A DNA stretch of 61,299 nt, taken from contig JAFLDO010000030.1 in NCBI GenBank assembly GCA_017302455.1, positions 1 through 61,299 on the forward strand, written 5' to 3'. The position numbers and the translations under genes are program-made. Shown in pieces: positions 8,484-17,244 of this stretch (position 1 is its first letter; every line of letters starts with the position of its first letter). The notes beneath the pieces are model-generated. The model was given only the letters and a program-made list of their open reading frames with translations. It was not told the origin of the DNA and ran no database searches. This stretch comes from Accumulibacter sp. (GTDB taxonomy: Bacteria; Pseudomonadota; Gammaproteobacteria; Burkholderiales; Rhodocyclaceae).

Positions 8484-9380
8484 CTACGCCTTGCCGCCGC
8501 GCTTTTCCGTTCTGTCCGCAGGCTTTGGCGTCTTGGCCACCCGCTGTTCCTGCGCGGCTTCGGCGGCATGATACTTCGCGGCGATTTCCTTGAGGTCGAC
8601 CCGCGTCGGCGGCAGCTTCAGCCCCATTTCTTGCATGCTGTCCGCGATGATCTGCGAGATGGCGAGGTTGCGGAACCACTTGTGGTTGGCCGGAATGACA
8701 TACCACGGCGCCTCCTTGCTGCTGGTCTTGCTCAGAGCCTCTTCGTAGGCACTGACGTAGGCGGACCAGAACTCGCGTTCGGAGTAGTCGCCTTCGCTGA
8801 TTTTCCAGTTGCGCGCCGGGTCGTCGAGCCGCAGCTTGAAGCGGCTGAGTTGCTCCTCGGGGCTGATGTGCAGGAAGAACTTGAGAATGCGCGTGCCGTT
8901 CTGGACGAGCAACTTCTCGAAATCGCTGATCAAGGCGTAACGTTTCGACCAGACTGCCTTCGGCACCAGATTGTGCACCCGCACGACGAGGACGTCTTCG
9001 TAATGCGAGCGATTGAAGACGGCCACCTCGCCCTTCGCCGGCGTCCGTTGGTGTGCGCGCCAGAGAAAATCGTGCGCCGCCTCTTCGGCGCTCGGTTGCT
9101 TGAAGCCGAACACCGAGGTGCCCTGCGGGTTCATGCCGGTAAACAGATGGCGGATGACGCCGTCCTTGCCAGCGGCATCGAGCGCCTGCAGCACCACCAG
9201 CAGCGACTGATTGCCGTCGGCATAGAGCAGGGCCTGCAGTTCGGCCATGCGGGCGACGTGTTTCTGAATCTCCGGCAGAGCCTCTTCAGCCGAGGCCTGC
9301 CCACCGGTGTGCGCAGGATCGATCCCGGCCAAGCTGAGTTTTTCGCCCGGGCTGACGAAGAATTGTTTGCGGTAGTCCAT
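8484..9380 (-). CDS. ppk2: PPK2 family polyphosphate:nucleotide phosphotransferase
   Basis: The 298-residue protein has the PPK2 Walker A region LDAAGKDG (about 67-74), the lid-type segment after it, and Walker B-like FNRSHYEDV (about 122-130), with the VLVVRVHNLVP stretch that follows in this family. PPK2 enzymes use inorganic polyphosphate to phosphorylate AMP or nucleoside diphosphates in the cytoplasm. The single-domain length fits classes that use AMP and/or ADP; class assignment needs alignment. The last ~25 residues are Lys/Arg/Ala-rich. The product fits a polyphosphate-accumulating lifestyle. It is first in a probable operon with the SulP permease. Confidence 0.88.
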   Translation of the reverse strand: MDYRKQFFVSPGEKLSLAGIDPAHTGGQASAEEALPEIQKHVARMAELQALLYADGNQSLLVVLQALDAAGKDGVIRHLFTGMNPQGTSVFGFKQPSAEEAAHDFLWRAHQRTPAKGEVAVFNRSHYEDVLVVRVHNLVPKAVWSKRYALISDFEKLLVQNGTRILKFFLHISPEEQLSRFKLRLDDPARNWKISEGDYSEREFWSAYVSAYEEALSKTSSKEAPWYVIPANHKWFRNLAISQIIADSMQEMGLKLPPTRVDLKEIAAKYHAAEAAQEQRVAKTPKPADRTEKRGGKA

Positions 9381-9630
9381 TCGCTACTCCTCTGGTGACG
9401 ATGAGGGTTTGGCCGACACCCCTGCGGATCGGTGGCGGGACCAAGGATCGGCTCGCTCAAACTCAACAGGTTCTTGGCCAGGACACCGGTTTTGTCGGAG
9501 TTGAGTATATCGCTGCCGGCCAGCGCACGGAGCCCCATGGTGATCGAGAAAGCCGCTGCCATCGCCAGAACCGCCGGACGTCTCCTGCGTTCGACAATCG
9601 GCGGCTTCGCTCAGCATGGCAGGGAGGCCA

Positions 9631-10475
9631 CTACGGGGCCCGCACCGGCCCGATCATCGGCACCTTCACCGGCTTGGCCATGCCGTGGAAGACGACCACG
9701 CCCTGGCCTGCACCGAGCGTCTGCAGTGCTTCGTCGACCTTGCCAAAGGTTGCCGGGTAGCGGGCGATGGCCTCGGCCGCAGCGAGCGTGTCGGTCGGCA
9801 CGCTTCCGGCCAGCCCCCTGGCCGCCGCGAAGACACTCCGGCAGGCGTCGGCCTTGAGGCGCGCGACACAGCCCGCGAGTACGTTGGCCAGCGTCGCGAA
9901 ATTGGCCAGCGTCGGCGTTTGCGCGCTGTTCAGCGCGTCGCCGATGACCTGCCCATAGCCGCCGGTGGCCAGATCGACAAAGCTGGGTACGTGGCTGGCC
10001 GCGATGCGCAGCGCGAGCGGCGGACCCTCGATTGCCGTTCCGTCGATGAACTGGTTGTGCGTCCAGGCCGAGGCGATGGTGGTCAACTCGCTGATCGTCA
10101 CCCTGGCGGGTGGGTGGCTGCCGATGACCGCCATCAGCACGATGGCCGGGTTGTCAGCGGCCGACTTATCGACACCGGAATGCCCCCTTTGGCGACGAGA
10201 TACAGGCTCGCGTCCTTGTCTGTGGGCCCGGACGCGTTCACCACGAAATGCCCGTCGGCACCGCTGCGCACCTGTGCGAGCTGTTTTGGTGCGCCGCTGT
10301 TTGCGGCCCACAGGCTCACGGTCGAACCGGCGATGGGCGAGCCGGCACCAAGCACCTGGCCGTTAATGCTGAGCGCCGCGACGGGCGCCGCCACCAGCAG
10401 GCTGCTCGTGGCGATCACCAGGATCGGCCATCTCTTCACGGCCGCGAACGTGGGGGTGAGCATTGCGCGTTTCAC
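9631..10475 (-). pseudogene. Secreted NHL/streptogramin-lyase-associated-like protein, frameshifted
   Basis: Translation from GTG 10475 (AGGGGA just upstream) gives a signal peptide (VIATSSLLVAAPVAALS) and a carboxypeptidase-regulatory-like segment (INGQVLGAGSPIAGSTVSLW). This frame runs on to a stop at 10134. Near 10170-10176 the protein-like signal moves to another frame, continuing SAADNPAIVLMAVIG, TISELTTIASAWTHNQFI and PTLANFATLANVLAGC until a stop at 9631. I recall this N-terminal module in front of beta-propeller (NHL-type) domains; no propeller follows here. The gene thus looks frameshifted and possibly 3' truncated. A single-base sequencing or assembly error could explain the frameshift. 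Confidence 0.6.
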
Positions 10476-10529
10476 TGGGCTCCCCTTGAAAACGGATTGG
10501 CGAATCCCGCGAGCAGAGAACCCATCACC

Positions 10530-10572
10530 AAAAAAAACGACTCTCGCGCCGGGGAGATTGCCCGGAGAGTCG
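10530..10572 (-). terminator. Rho-independent terminator of the lytic transglycosylase gene
   Basis: On the minus strand CGACTCTC (10565-10572) pairs with GAGAGTCG (10538-10545), with further GC pairing inside the loop, and is followed directly by eight T (10530-10537). It lies 150 bases downstream of the transglycosylase stop and just upstream of the frameshifted secreted gene, so it ends the former transcript. This is the clearest intrinsic terminator in the window. Confidence 0.8.
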
Positions 10573-10721
10573 CAACCTCGTCGATCTCGCCACGGGCAAC
10601 TACGATACGAAGGTACCGAATCTGCCCAACAGAACGCAGACACTGGCGACCTCGGGCAGGCTCGGGAGACTGCTGGGCACGTGCATCGCCGGCCTCACGA
10701 GGACGGCATGCAGCAGCCCGC

Positions 10722-11519
10722 TCATGGCCGCGCTGGCGCTTCGCCGGCGACATCGACCGGCCTGGATGCCGCTGTCAAGCCGGGCACCAGGGTGCCCGCT
10801 GACGGCAGGCTGCCGCGTCTCGGCGGCAGCGCGAGACGCACGCGGCCATCCCGGATCTGCGCCAGCTTCTTCACGCCGCCGCCGAAGTATTCGTAGAACT
10901 GCATCACCAGCTTCACGTAGGCCTGGGTTTCCGGGTACGGCGGCACCGTGTTGCTGTAGCGCTGAACGGCCCCCTCGCCGGCGTTGTATCCCGCCAGAGC
11001 AAGGATCAGATTGCCATCGAACATGTCGAGCAGGTAGCGGAGGTAGCGCGTGCCGCCGCGCACGTTTTCCTGCGGATCGTCGATCTGGCGCACCCCGTAA
11101 CGCGCCGCGGTATCGGGAATCAACTGCATCAGGCCGGTTGCCCCCTTGGGCGACACCGCCGCAGGATCGTACGCCGATTCGACGGCGATCACCGCCTTGA
11201 CCAGGGCAGGCTCCAGCTTCTGCCGCTCGGCTTCCCGGAAGACCAGCGCGTCGAATTTCTGGACGTTGGGTATGGCCTGCAGGCGCCTGGTGATGACGTG
11301 ATCTTCGATGCGCGCCTTCTCCGGCAGGTACTTGAGTTCCGACGACAACCTGAACTCGGTCCTGGCTTCGCCCCTGGCGAACAGCTCGTAGCGTTCGTCG
11401 ACCTTCTCCCTGGCGAGATGGACCGCTCCCTTCTCGTCGACAAAGCCGTACATGTCGGCGTGGGCGGCTGCCGGCAAGAGGCACAGGACAAGCAAGGGAA
11501 CGAAGCGGTGAAAGCGCAT
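10722..11519 (-). CDS. Lytic transglycosylase (SLT family) with DUF4124 N-terminus
   Basis: The 265-residue protein has a signal peptide (cleavage after AAAHA near residue 21), then a DUF4124-type segment (MYGFVDEKGAVHL). The SLT lysozyme-like domain (about 85-205) carries the catalytic Glu114 in AVESAYDP, the following GATGLMQLIP motif and ALAGYNAGEGAV. It should act in the periplasm, cleaving the MurNAc-GlcNAc bond of peptidoglycan with 1,6-anhydro product formation. The C-terminal 50 residues are low-complexity and basic. It ends at a clear terminator (10530-10572). Confidence 0.9.
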   Translation of the reverse strand: MRFHRFVPLLVLCLLPAAAHADMYGFVDEKGAVHLAREKVDERYELFARGEARTEFRLSSELKYLPEKARIEDHVITRRLQAIPNVQKFDALVFREAERQKLEPALVKAVIAVESAYDPAAVSPKGATGLMQLIPDTAARYGVRQIDDPQENVRGGTRYLRYLLDMFDGNLILALAGYNAGEGAVQRYSNTVPPYPETQAYVKLVMQFYEYFGGGVKKLAQIRDGRVRLALPPRRGSLPSAGTLVPGLTAASRPVDVAGEAPARP

Positions 11520-11740
11520 CCCGTTATTCTACCTGACGCCGGCCACCGCGCGTCAGGCGAAAATCCTCCATCGATCCCGGTCTCCGCGTGCTTCCCGGTC
11601 TTCCCCCGGGTCGGTGCGCCTGCCGGATCGGCCAGAGCAAGCCACCACCGCGCATGATGGACGGCCCTGCGCGTCGATGGCCACCAGCGACCGACTATGA
11701 TCGCCTGAAGCGAGGCCGGCCCTGACCGTCGCCGTGGTCT

Positions 11741-12358
11741 TCAGCGGAGAATCCCCAGCGCCTGCCAGGCGGCAAAGCCGAGCAGGAACAGCCCGGCGCT
11801 GCGATTGATGGCCTGCAATGCGCGTGACCCGACGCGGTGACGGATGGCGGCAACGCCAAACGCCAGCGCCAGCCACCAGAGTGCCGAACCCGTCAGGACG
11901 CCGAGGACCATGACGACAGCCGCCGGCCGCGTGCCGGCCATATCGCCGGCAAGCGTGGCGAAGACGGCGATGAACGAGACGATGGTCATCGGGTTGGCAA
12001 TCGTCAGCACAAACACAGAGGCGAAGGCCCGCCAGCTGCCTGCAGCATCGGGCAGACTCGTCGGCGCGCCGGCTGGGGCGGCGCGCATCAGGCGAACGCC
12101 CATCCAGCCGAGAAAAACAGCGCCACAGATCGCCAGAGGCGTGGCGAGGGTGACGAAGAATCGGGTGATTGCCGTCAGGCCGAAGGCGCCGATGGCGCCA
12201 TAGACGCCGTCGGCCAGGGCCGCCCCGAGGCCGCTGGCGAAACCGACGCGGGCGCCGTGCGCCAGGGTGCGCTGAATACACAGCAGGCCGATCGGCCCGA
12301 CCGGCGCGGCAATCGACAGCCCGATCAGAGCCGCCTTGAGAAACAGGAAAGCATCCAC
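11741..12358 (-). CDS. LysE/RhtB family amino-acid exporter
   Basis: The 205-residue integral membrane protein has about six membrane segments and the LysE family N-terminal signature IAAPVGPIGLLCIQRTL, with a conserved ANPMTIVSF segment in the middle. These proteins export amino acids such as lysine, threonine or their analogues. It is divergently transcribed from an Lrp/AsnC regulator gene at 12494 with 135 bases between, an arrangement that usually means the regulator senses the exported amino acid. The actual substrate is unknown. Confidence 0.85.
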   Translation of the reverse strand: MDAFLFLKAALIGLSIAAPVGPIGLLCIQRTLAHGARVGFASGLGAALADGVYGAIGAFGLTAITRFFVTLATPLAICGAVFLGWMGVRLMRAAPAGAPTSLPDAAGSWRAFASVFVLTIANPMTIVSFIAVFATLAGDMAGTRPAAVVMVLGVLTGSALWWLALAFGVAAIRHRVGSRALQAINRSAGLFLLGFAAWQALGILR

Positions 12359-12493
12359 TTAGCCACTCCCGGCCAGCACGTGTGATCTGACGAATTGTGG
12401 CAGCGAGGCGCGCACTCTTGAATGGCAAAATTCAGGGAAAGCGGGTAGATTCCCTTCATTATTCTTGCCGGCGCGCTTGTTCGCGGAACAGTC

Positions 12494-12943
12494 ATGGACC
12501 TTGACGCCAAAGCCTGGAAAATTCTCGCCGCCGTTCAGCACGACGGACGGGCCTCGTTGAAAGCCCTGGCCGAAGAGGCCAGCCTGTCGTTGCCCGCCGT
12601 CTCCGAACGTCTCAAGCGACTCGAGGAAGCGGGTATCGTGAAGGGCTACCGCGCCGAGGTGAATCCCGCGGCGGTCGGCTACGGCGTCATGGCGATGGTC
12701 GGCATGACGACCCCCCAGGCGGACAAGGCGCGGCTCGTCGCCCTGCTGAAAACCCTGCCGGAAGTCCTGGAGTGCCTGCACGTGACCGGGCAGGATTCGT
12801 TTCTCCTGCGCGTCGTGACGCGGGACATCAGCCACCTCGAACGCTTCGTCGGTGTCATCAACCATTACGGCGAAACGCGGACCTCGATCGTCATGTCAGC
12901 GCCAATCCCGATGCGCTCCGTCGCACAGCCGGCGGCCGACTAG
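12494..12943 (+). CDS. Lrp/AsnC family transcriptional regulator
   Basis: The 149-residue protein has the Lrp DNA-binding helix-turn-helix (about 5-60, SLKALAEEASLSLPAVSERL) and a C-terminal RAM ligand-binding domain ending in THE-like LRVVTRDISHLERFV. Such proteins form octameric or dimeric regulators responding to amino acids. Its start is 135 bases from the divergent LysE-type exporter start, so it probably controls that exporter and itself from the shared intergenic DNA. Confidence 0.88.
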   Translation: MDLDAKAWKILAAVQHDGRASLKALAEEASLSLPAVSERLKRLEEAGIVKGYRAEVNPAAVGYGVMAMVGMTTPQADKARLVALLKTLPEVLECLHVTGQDSFLLRVVTRDISHLERFVGVINHYGETRTSIVMSAPIPMRSVAQPAAD

Positions 12944-13060
12944 CAGCCGGCGTGTCATTTCCCAGCCGGGTCGCAGGCGGGCAAAGACGATGTCGCGCGA
13001 GCTGCCGGCGAACTTGTCGCTGCAATCTGGCAGCGAGGCGTCAGGCCGCGCCAGCGCCGG

Positions 13061-13837
13061 CTAAGCGGGTCGCCGGGAACAGTACTCGGAGAAGATCCCG
13101 GCTTCGACGTGGCGACGCGCGTCTTCGAGACCTGCGTGCGCGAGCGTCGCCATCACCTGGGCGGGAGGGACGCAGGTCTCGATGGTGTCCCAGTAGTAGC
13201 GCATGAGTTTCGGTGTGTCGCCATGGCGCGCGATCAACCAGGACAGCGCCGGTATCACGCCGCGCATGTAGGCCTTGAGAAGCAGGGCGTGTGAGCGGTT
13301 CTCCGGGTAGGTGATTTCCAGCACACAGGCTATGCCCCCGGGTCTGAGCACACGCCTGAATTCGCTGAACGCCGCCGAGAGATCGCCGACGTGGCGCAGC
13401 GCATAGCCCATGCTGACGAAATCGGCGCAAGCGTCCGGCAGTGGCAGCGCCTCGGCCCGCCCTTCGCACAGCGTCACTCCCGCCGGCACGCGGGCGCTAC
13501 TCAGCATGCCGGGGCTCGGGTCCACGCCGATCACCAGCGACCCCGCGCCGACGACGCGCACGGCCTCACAGGCGACCAGTCCGGTGCCGACCCCGACATC
13601 GACGACGCGCATGCCCGGCGCCAGACCAGCACGCAACAGCGCCTGCCGCCGATACCAGGAGCCGCTGCCGAGAGCCATCAGACGCTCGATGCGATCGTAA
13701 TCGACTGCGGATCGGTCGAAGATGGCGCGCACCCAGTCGCGGCGACCGTGTTCGTCCGCGTAATACTGCGTGAGCGGAGGATGCGGCACGCGCACTACCG
13801 CAGAATCTTCCGGTGGCAGGCGCTCGGCGTCAGACAT
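13061..13837 (-). CDS. UbiE-like class I SAM-dependent methyltransferase
   Basis: From ATG 13837, preceded by AGGAGGT, the product is 258 residues. It has the SAM motif I VVDVGVGTG (about residue 70), the acidic loop IGVDPSPGML, the post-motif GRAEALPLPDACADF and the motif III-like FRRVLRPGG, all typical of the UbiE/COQ5 branch. The C-terminal part (ARHGDTPKLMRYYWDTIE) also resembles quinone methyltransferases. It could act on a quinone or another small aromatic, but it stands outside any ubiquinone operon, so I leave the symbol blank. Confidence 0.85.
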   Translation of the reverse strand: MSDAERLPPEDSAVVRVPHPPLTQYYADEHGRRDWVRAIFDRSAVDYDRIERLMALGSGSWYRRQALLRAGLAPGMRVVDVGVGTGLVACEAVRVVGAGSLVIGVDPSPGMLSSARVPAGVTLCEGRAEALPLPDACADFVSMGYALRHVGDLSAAFSEFRRVLRPGGIACVLEITYPENRSHALLLKAYMRGVIPALSWLIARHGDTPKLMRYYWDTIETCVPPAQVMATLAHAGLEDARRHVEAGIFSEYCSRRPA

Positions 13838-14086
13838 CGCGAGCACCTCCTGAAACCACGGGCCATTGGCAGCGTCGATCCAGGGCGTCGAGCGCGCGCG
13901 CCGGCATGCCGCTGGGCGACTCGTTGCCGGCGTGTCGAGAGAGCCCGGCGGCCGGCAGGATTTCGTCCGGCAACGCCGCTTTCCTGATGCCGGTCGGCAA
14001 GGCGCCCGCAACGACGGACGTGTCGCCGCGAATGGCATGCCGGCTCATGCGGCAGCGACGCGCGGCGTTACGAGGGTAGCCGACGC

Positions 14087-14218
14087 TCACTCCTTGCCTT
14101 CTTCAAAAGGGATTCGAGCGTCCTTCTCGAAGCGTGCCTGGCGTTTGCGGCCGAACGCCCAGATCACGACGCCGATGAAAGCGGCGATGATCAGCCAATG
14201 ATAGATGGTCAGTTCCAT
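14087..14218 (-). CDS. CcoQ/FixQ-like 43-residue membrane protein
   Basis: A short gene starting ATG at 14218, with AGAGGGG about 8 bases upstream. It encodes one membrane helix (LIIAAFIGVVIWAF) followed by the basic RKRQARF stretch and the acidic tail DARIPFEEGKE. This is the layout of CcoQ, the fourth subunit of cbb3-type cytochrome c oxidase, which stabilises the CcoNOP core. The usual partners ccoN, ccoO and ccoP are absent from this window, so it is an orphan copy; another single-helix protein with a similar tail remains possible. It is 42 bases downstream of the beta-barrel gene. Confidence 0.6.
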   Translation of the reverse strand: MELTIYHWLIIAAFIGVVIWAFGRKRQARFEKDARIPFEEGKE

Positions 14219-14260
14219 GGTGATGCCCCTCTTTCGTCGACCTTGGTCAGGGACGCCGGC

Positions 14261-15268
14261 TCACAGCCCCGCACCCCAGCGGTACTGCCAGGCGATCCCG
14301 ATCAGGTCGTAATTGTTGTCGGTGCGTGCCGACACGCCTTTGCTGGCGTAGAGCTTGACCGAGTTGTTGATGTCCACGGGAAACGCCAGCGTGCCGCCGA
14401 CGCGCCAGTTCTGCTGGAGATCGTCGCCCTCAACGCCGTTTAGCGTCGTCCGACCACCGGTGAAGTAGGTAACGTCGAGCGAACCCCAGACGCCATTCCG
14501 TGAGCCGTAGATCACGTGCCCCTGCAGCGAGTAGATGGGAGCCTGCGAACGCGTGTTGCCGCCGAAGAAGTCCCTGTTGTCGGTGAAGAAGGTTGCCGCA
14601 GCCTGCGACTCCAGCGTCCACGGACCGATGGCCTGGGAAATGCCCACCTCGGGCTTGAACGACCAGCGGTTGGTGCCGATGTTGACGACCCGGTTGTTAT
14701 CGTACTGGCCCGAAGGCACGGACACCTGCAGGCTCGCGCCGACGATCAGATCCTGCTCGTAGTTCCTGAACTCATTGAGCGTCAGCGCCGGCGCGCCATA
14801 CAGGTTCACCGACAGACGGAACCGCGCATCGGCGAGACCGTCGACAATCCGCTCGACCGTCTCGCCGCGCAACTCGGCGGTCCCGGAAAGCCACGTATAG
14901 GGCACGATGGCGTCGAACTTGCCTGACATGCCCCACAGGTCAAGGACCCGCGCATAGGCAAGGACCGCGTTGGACGTCTTGAGCTGAGCGTTCTTGACAG
15001 GCAGTGACGCGTCGAATGGTACGGCGCCCTCCGTGTAGGCATAGCCCGCGATCAGGAAGTTCACGCCGACCGGCGCGTTCGAATACGCGCGTGGCTCGAT
15101 GTCCTGCGCCTGCGCGCCGGCAAGCATGCCCAAAGCAAGCGCTGTAGCGGCAAGGATCGAACGTATCGCGCGCCGGCACAGACAACCGCGTCCTGGTCGT
15201 GATCCGGAAGACATACCGGCGCACATCGAGAACGCAAGGCTGAGAAACGCATAGGGAACAGCAAACAT
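14261..15268 (-). CDS. Outer-membrane beta-barrel, phenol-degradation MetA-like transporter family
   Basis: The 335-residue product contains a signal peptide (ILAATALALGMLAGAQAQ) after an unusually long basic N-terminus and then barrel-type strands ending in IAWQYRWGAGL. Stretches such as AYSNAPVGVNFLIAGYAYTEG and AYARVLDLWGMSGKFDAIVPY fit the family Pfam calls MetA-pathway phenol degradation. The substrate is unknown, and the family name reflects one early example only. ATG 15268 has AGGAAG upstream; a start at 15214 would shorten the tail before the signal peptide. Confidence 0.7.
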   Translation of the reverse strand: MFAVPYAFLSLAFSMCAGMSSGSRPGRGCLCRRAIRSILAATALALGMLAGAQAQDIEPRAYSNAPVGVNFLIAGYAYTEGAVPFDASLPVKNAQLKTSNAVLAYARVLDLWGMSGKFDAIVPYTWLSGTAELRGETVERIVDGLADARFRLSVNLYGAPALTLNEFRNYEQDLIVGASLQVSVPSGQYDNNRVVNIGTNRWSFKPEVGISQAIGPWTLESQAAATFFTDNRDFFGGNTRSQAPIYSLQGHVIYGSRNGVWGSLDVTYFTGGRTTLNGVEGDDLQQNWRVGGTLAFPVDINNSVKLYASKGVSARTDNNYDLIGIAWQYRWGAGL

Positions 15269-15706
15269 GCAGGCTTCCTCGGCTTACTTGCCTTTCGGTT
15301 CGAGGACGGGGCAGATCAGCGATCCGAGCCTCCGGGACGACAACGATACCATTGAATGCCCAGGGCCGTCAGGCGAAGCCAGCGGGAAACGGATGTTGCG
15401 CCAACCCGTTAACCCGGTGCCGGCTGACCGCTATGGCGGCCTCTGCAAGGTGCCCGCCCTGGCCCGGACGGGCTGGCGACCACGAGCGTCCGACGAAAGG
15501 CGACTCCGGTCACTTTGCAGGGGTTCGTGGGTCCGATGCTCGATTGACGCCGCCCGTTGGGGGATCCTATACGCGCAGCGGTGCCGCTGGATTTCCCATC
15601 CCTGGATTTGGCCCGCGTCATGGCGACACCTGTACCCGGCAGACCGGGTCCGCTGCCCGGTCCTCGGCCCGCGGCGGCGCCAGAAGGACATTCCCGCCAT
15701 CGCCGC
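15269..15706 (+). other. Intergenic 438 bases with a candidate sigma-70 promoter
   Basis: No convincing gene is seen. A promoter-like pair on the plus strand reads TTGACG (15544-15549) and TATACG (15568-15573) with an 18-base spacer, pointing at the membrane-protein gene to the right. Initiation near 15580 would leave a leader of about 127 bases before ATG 15707, or about 40 before ATG 15620. I see no riboswitch that I can name. Confidence 0.35.
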
Positions 15707-16285
15707 ATGAACATCCCCGTCGTCATACTTCCTCGCCGCCTCGCGATCGCCCGTATCGTGGCGGTATTCCTGGTGGTCCTGTGGGTACACTGGATCGACT
15801 GGTTCGGCCCCCTGGCGACCGCAGCTTTCTTTGCCCTTCTCGCCGCGGCGGGCATGCTGCTGGCCCTCGCCTACTTTCCACGGATTCCCCAGCCGCCGGC
15901 TCTGCGCACGCTGACGAGCGATGACCAACTGGCGATCTGGATCATGCTCGCCGTCCTGGCCATCATCGGCTACCTGCACAACGCCAACGCATGGCTCCCC
16001 GACGGCGCCTTCAACCGTCCAACCGACATGGGGCTGTGGAAAACCGAACTGGTACTCTGCATCTCGCTGACCGTGCCGCTGGTGCGCTGGCTCGCGACGG
16101 CCCTGATACCCGGCTGGGGCGAAACGCGGGGAGGCTACTTCGCCCGCGAATTCGCGCTCTACGTAAACTTCTCCGGCGTCGCGATCATTCTGTGGACCGG
16201 CGAAGCGGCGTTGAGCCGAACGGCACTGGCTGCCCTGCTGGCGCTGATCGTGCTCGCCGAACTGACGCTGCACGCCGACCGCTGA
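15707..16285 (+). CDS. Uncharacterised integral membrane protein
   Basis: From ATG 15707 the product is 192 residues with five likely membrane segments (LAIARIVAVFLVVLWVHW, PLATAAFFALLAAAGMLL, QLAIWIMLAVLAIIGYL, LVLCISLTVPLVRWLAT, FALYVNFSGVAIILW). I do not recognise the family. No strong ribosome site precedes 15707; ATG 15620 in the same frame would add 29 Pro/Gly/Arg-rich residues that look non-coding. It is followed after 116 bases by a second unknown membrane protein and then a channel-like protein, all plus strand. Confidence 0.55.
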   Translation: MNIPVVILPRRLAIARIVAVFLVVLWVHWIDWFGPLATAAFFALLAAAGMLLALAYFPRIPQPPALRTLTSDDQLAIWIMLAVLAIIGYLHNANAWLPDGAFNRPTDMGLWKTELVLCISLTVPLVRWLATALIPGWGETRGGYFAREFALYVNFSGVAIILWTGEAALSRTALAALLALIVLAELTLHADR

Positions 16286-16401
16286 ATCGACGACTTGCAG
16301 GTTCGGCCTGTGGGATACCCTGGTTCCCTGGTTTCGGCGCGTGACACGGGGCGGGTATTACGCTAGTGTCCTCGTTTTTCTGGCCCTTCAAGGAGACTCA
16401 C

Positions 16402-17124
16402 ATGAGCAAGGAAAGAGCAACGATTGGCAGCGATGGCGTGGCGCTGCCGGTTCTGCCGCCGGAGCGTGATGCACGCGTCTGCGCGCGACTGGTGCGCGTC
16501 ATGTTCTACACACCCGGTTTTCTGGCGCTGCTTCTCCTCAAGGCGGGGGAACCGACGAGCTTCGGCATTTCGGTGGAACTGCTGATGCTGTCCAGCGTCG
16601 CGGCGATCGTCGCCGGGCTTTTCATCAGCGCGCAATCGACGATTGCCGGCTCCGACCATTCGTCGCGAGTCGGCACCTGGAGCGGGATGCTTATCCTCGA
16701 ACTGCTGTCGGTCGTCTCGATCCTCTGTGCCATTCCCTCGGTCTTCCATGAGCTGGCGAACAGCCGACTGTTGCATGCCCTGGCGCCGGGTGCCGTCGAT
16801 GTCGCGCTGGGGGCGTCGGAACTGCTTCCTGCCGTTGCGGTCATTCCGTTCATACTCTATCAGCTCGCCGGCTTTGGAATCCTGCACTACATCCTGCCGA
16901 AGCCAATGAACTGGGCGATCAACCTCGCCATTCTGGGCCTGATCGTGGTCGCGACCGCGGCCAATCGCCGGGCCGACTACGGCATGGAGAAGGCAACCGT
17001 GTCGGTCCTGGTGATCGCCATGCTGATCACCGTCTTTTTTGGCGTGCTCAAGCTGCGGCAGATGCAGACGACTTACGACACGAACTGCCCGGCCAAGGAA
17101 CCCAAGGAGAAGGATGCGGAGTGA
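16402..17124 (+). CDS. Uncharacterised integral membrane protein
   Basis: A 240-residue protein from ATG 16402, with AAGGAGA 6 bases upstream. It has a ~30-residue cytoplasmic N-terminus rich in charged residues, about six membrane segments and a charged C-terminal tail (CPAKEPKEKDAE). The family is not recognised. It precedes the channel-like gene at 17245 by 120 bases on the same strand, so the two may work together, although nothing in the sequence proves it. Confidence 0.7.
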   Translation: MSKERATIGSDGVALPVLPPERDARVCARLVRVMFYTPGFLALLLLKAGEPTSFGISVELLMLSSVAAIVAGLFISAQSTIAGSDHSSRVGTWSGMLILELLSVVSILCAIPSVFHELANSRLLHALAPGAVDVALGASELLPAVAVIPFILYQLAGFGILHYILPKPMNWAINLAILGLIVVATAANRRADYGMEKATVSVLVIAMLITVFFGVLKLRQMQTTYDTNCPAKEPKEKDAE

Positions 17125-17244
17125 ACGCGCGACCGGCCGGCAATCCCCGAGGCTGCGCAGCACGCCGTTGGCATCGGGTGGCGGCAAGCGGGAAGTGGAG
17201 AAGCCTCCTGATCTCCCCGCGGCAATTCCTGAAGCCATCGCGCG

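Noticed and set aside
9131-9562. Minus-strand frame MAAAFSITMGLRALAG upstream of and overlapping ppk2
   Set aside because: Most of it overlaps ppk2 in another frame; the short non-overlapping part has no ribosome site or family match.
15352-15520. Structured-looking GC-rich leader suggestive of a riboswitch
   Set aside because: I could not match any conserved box, such as that of cobalamin or other classes.
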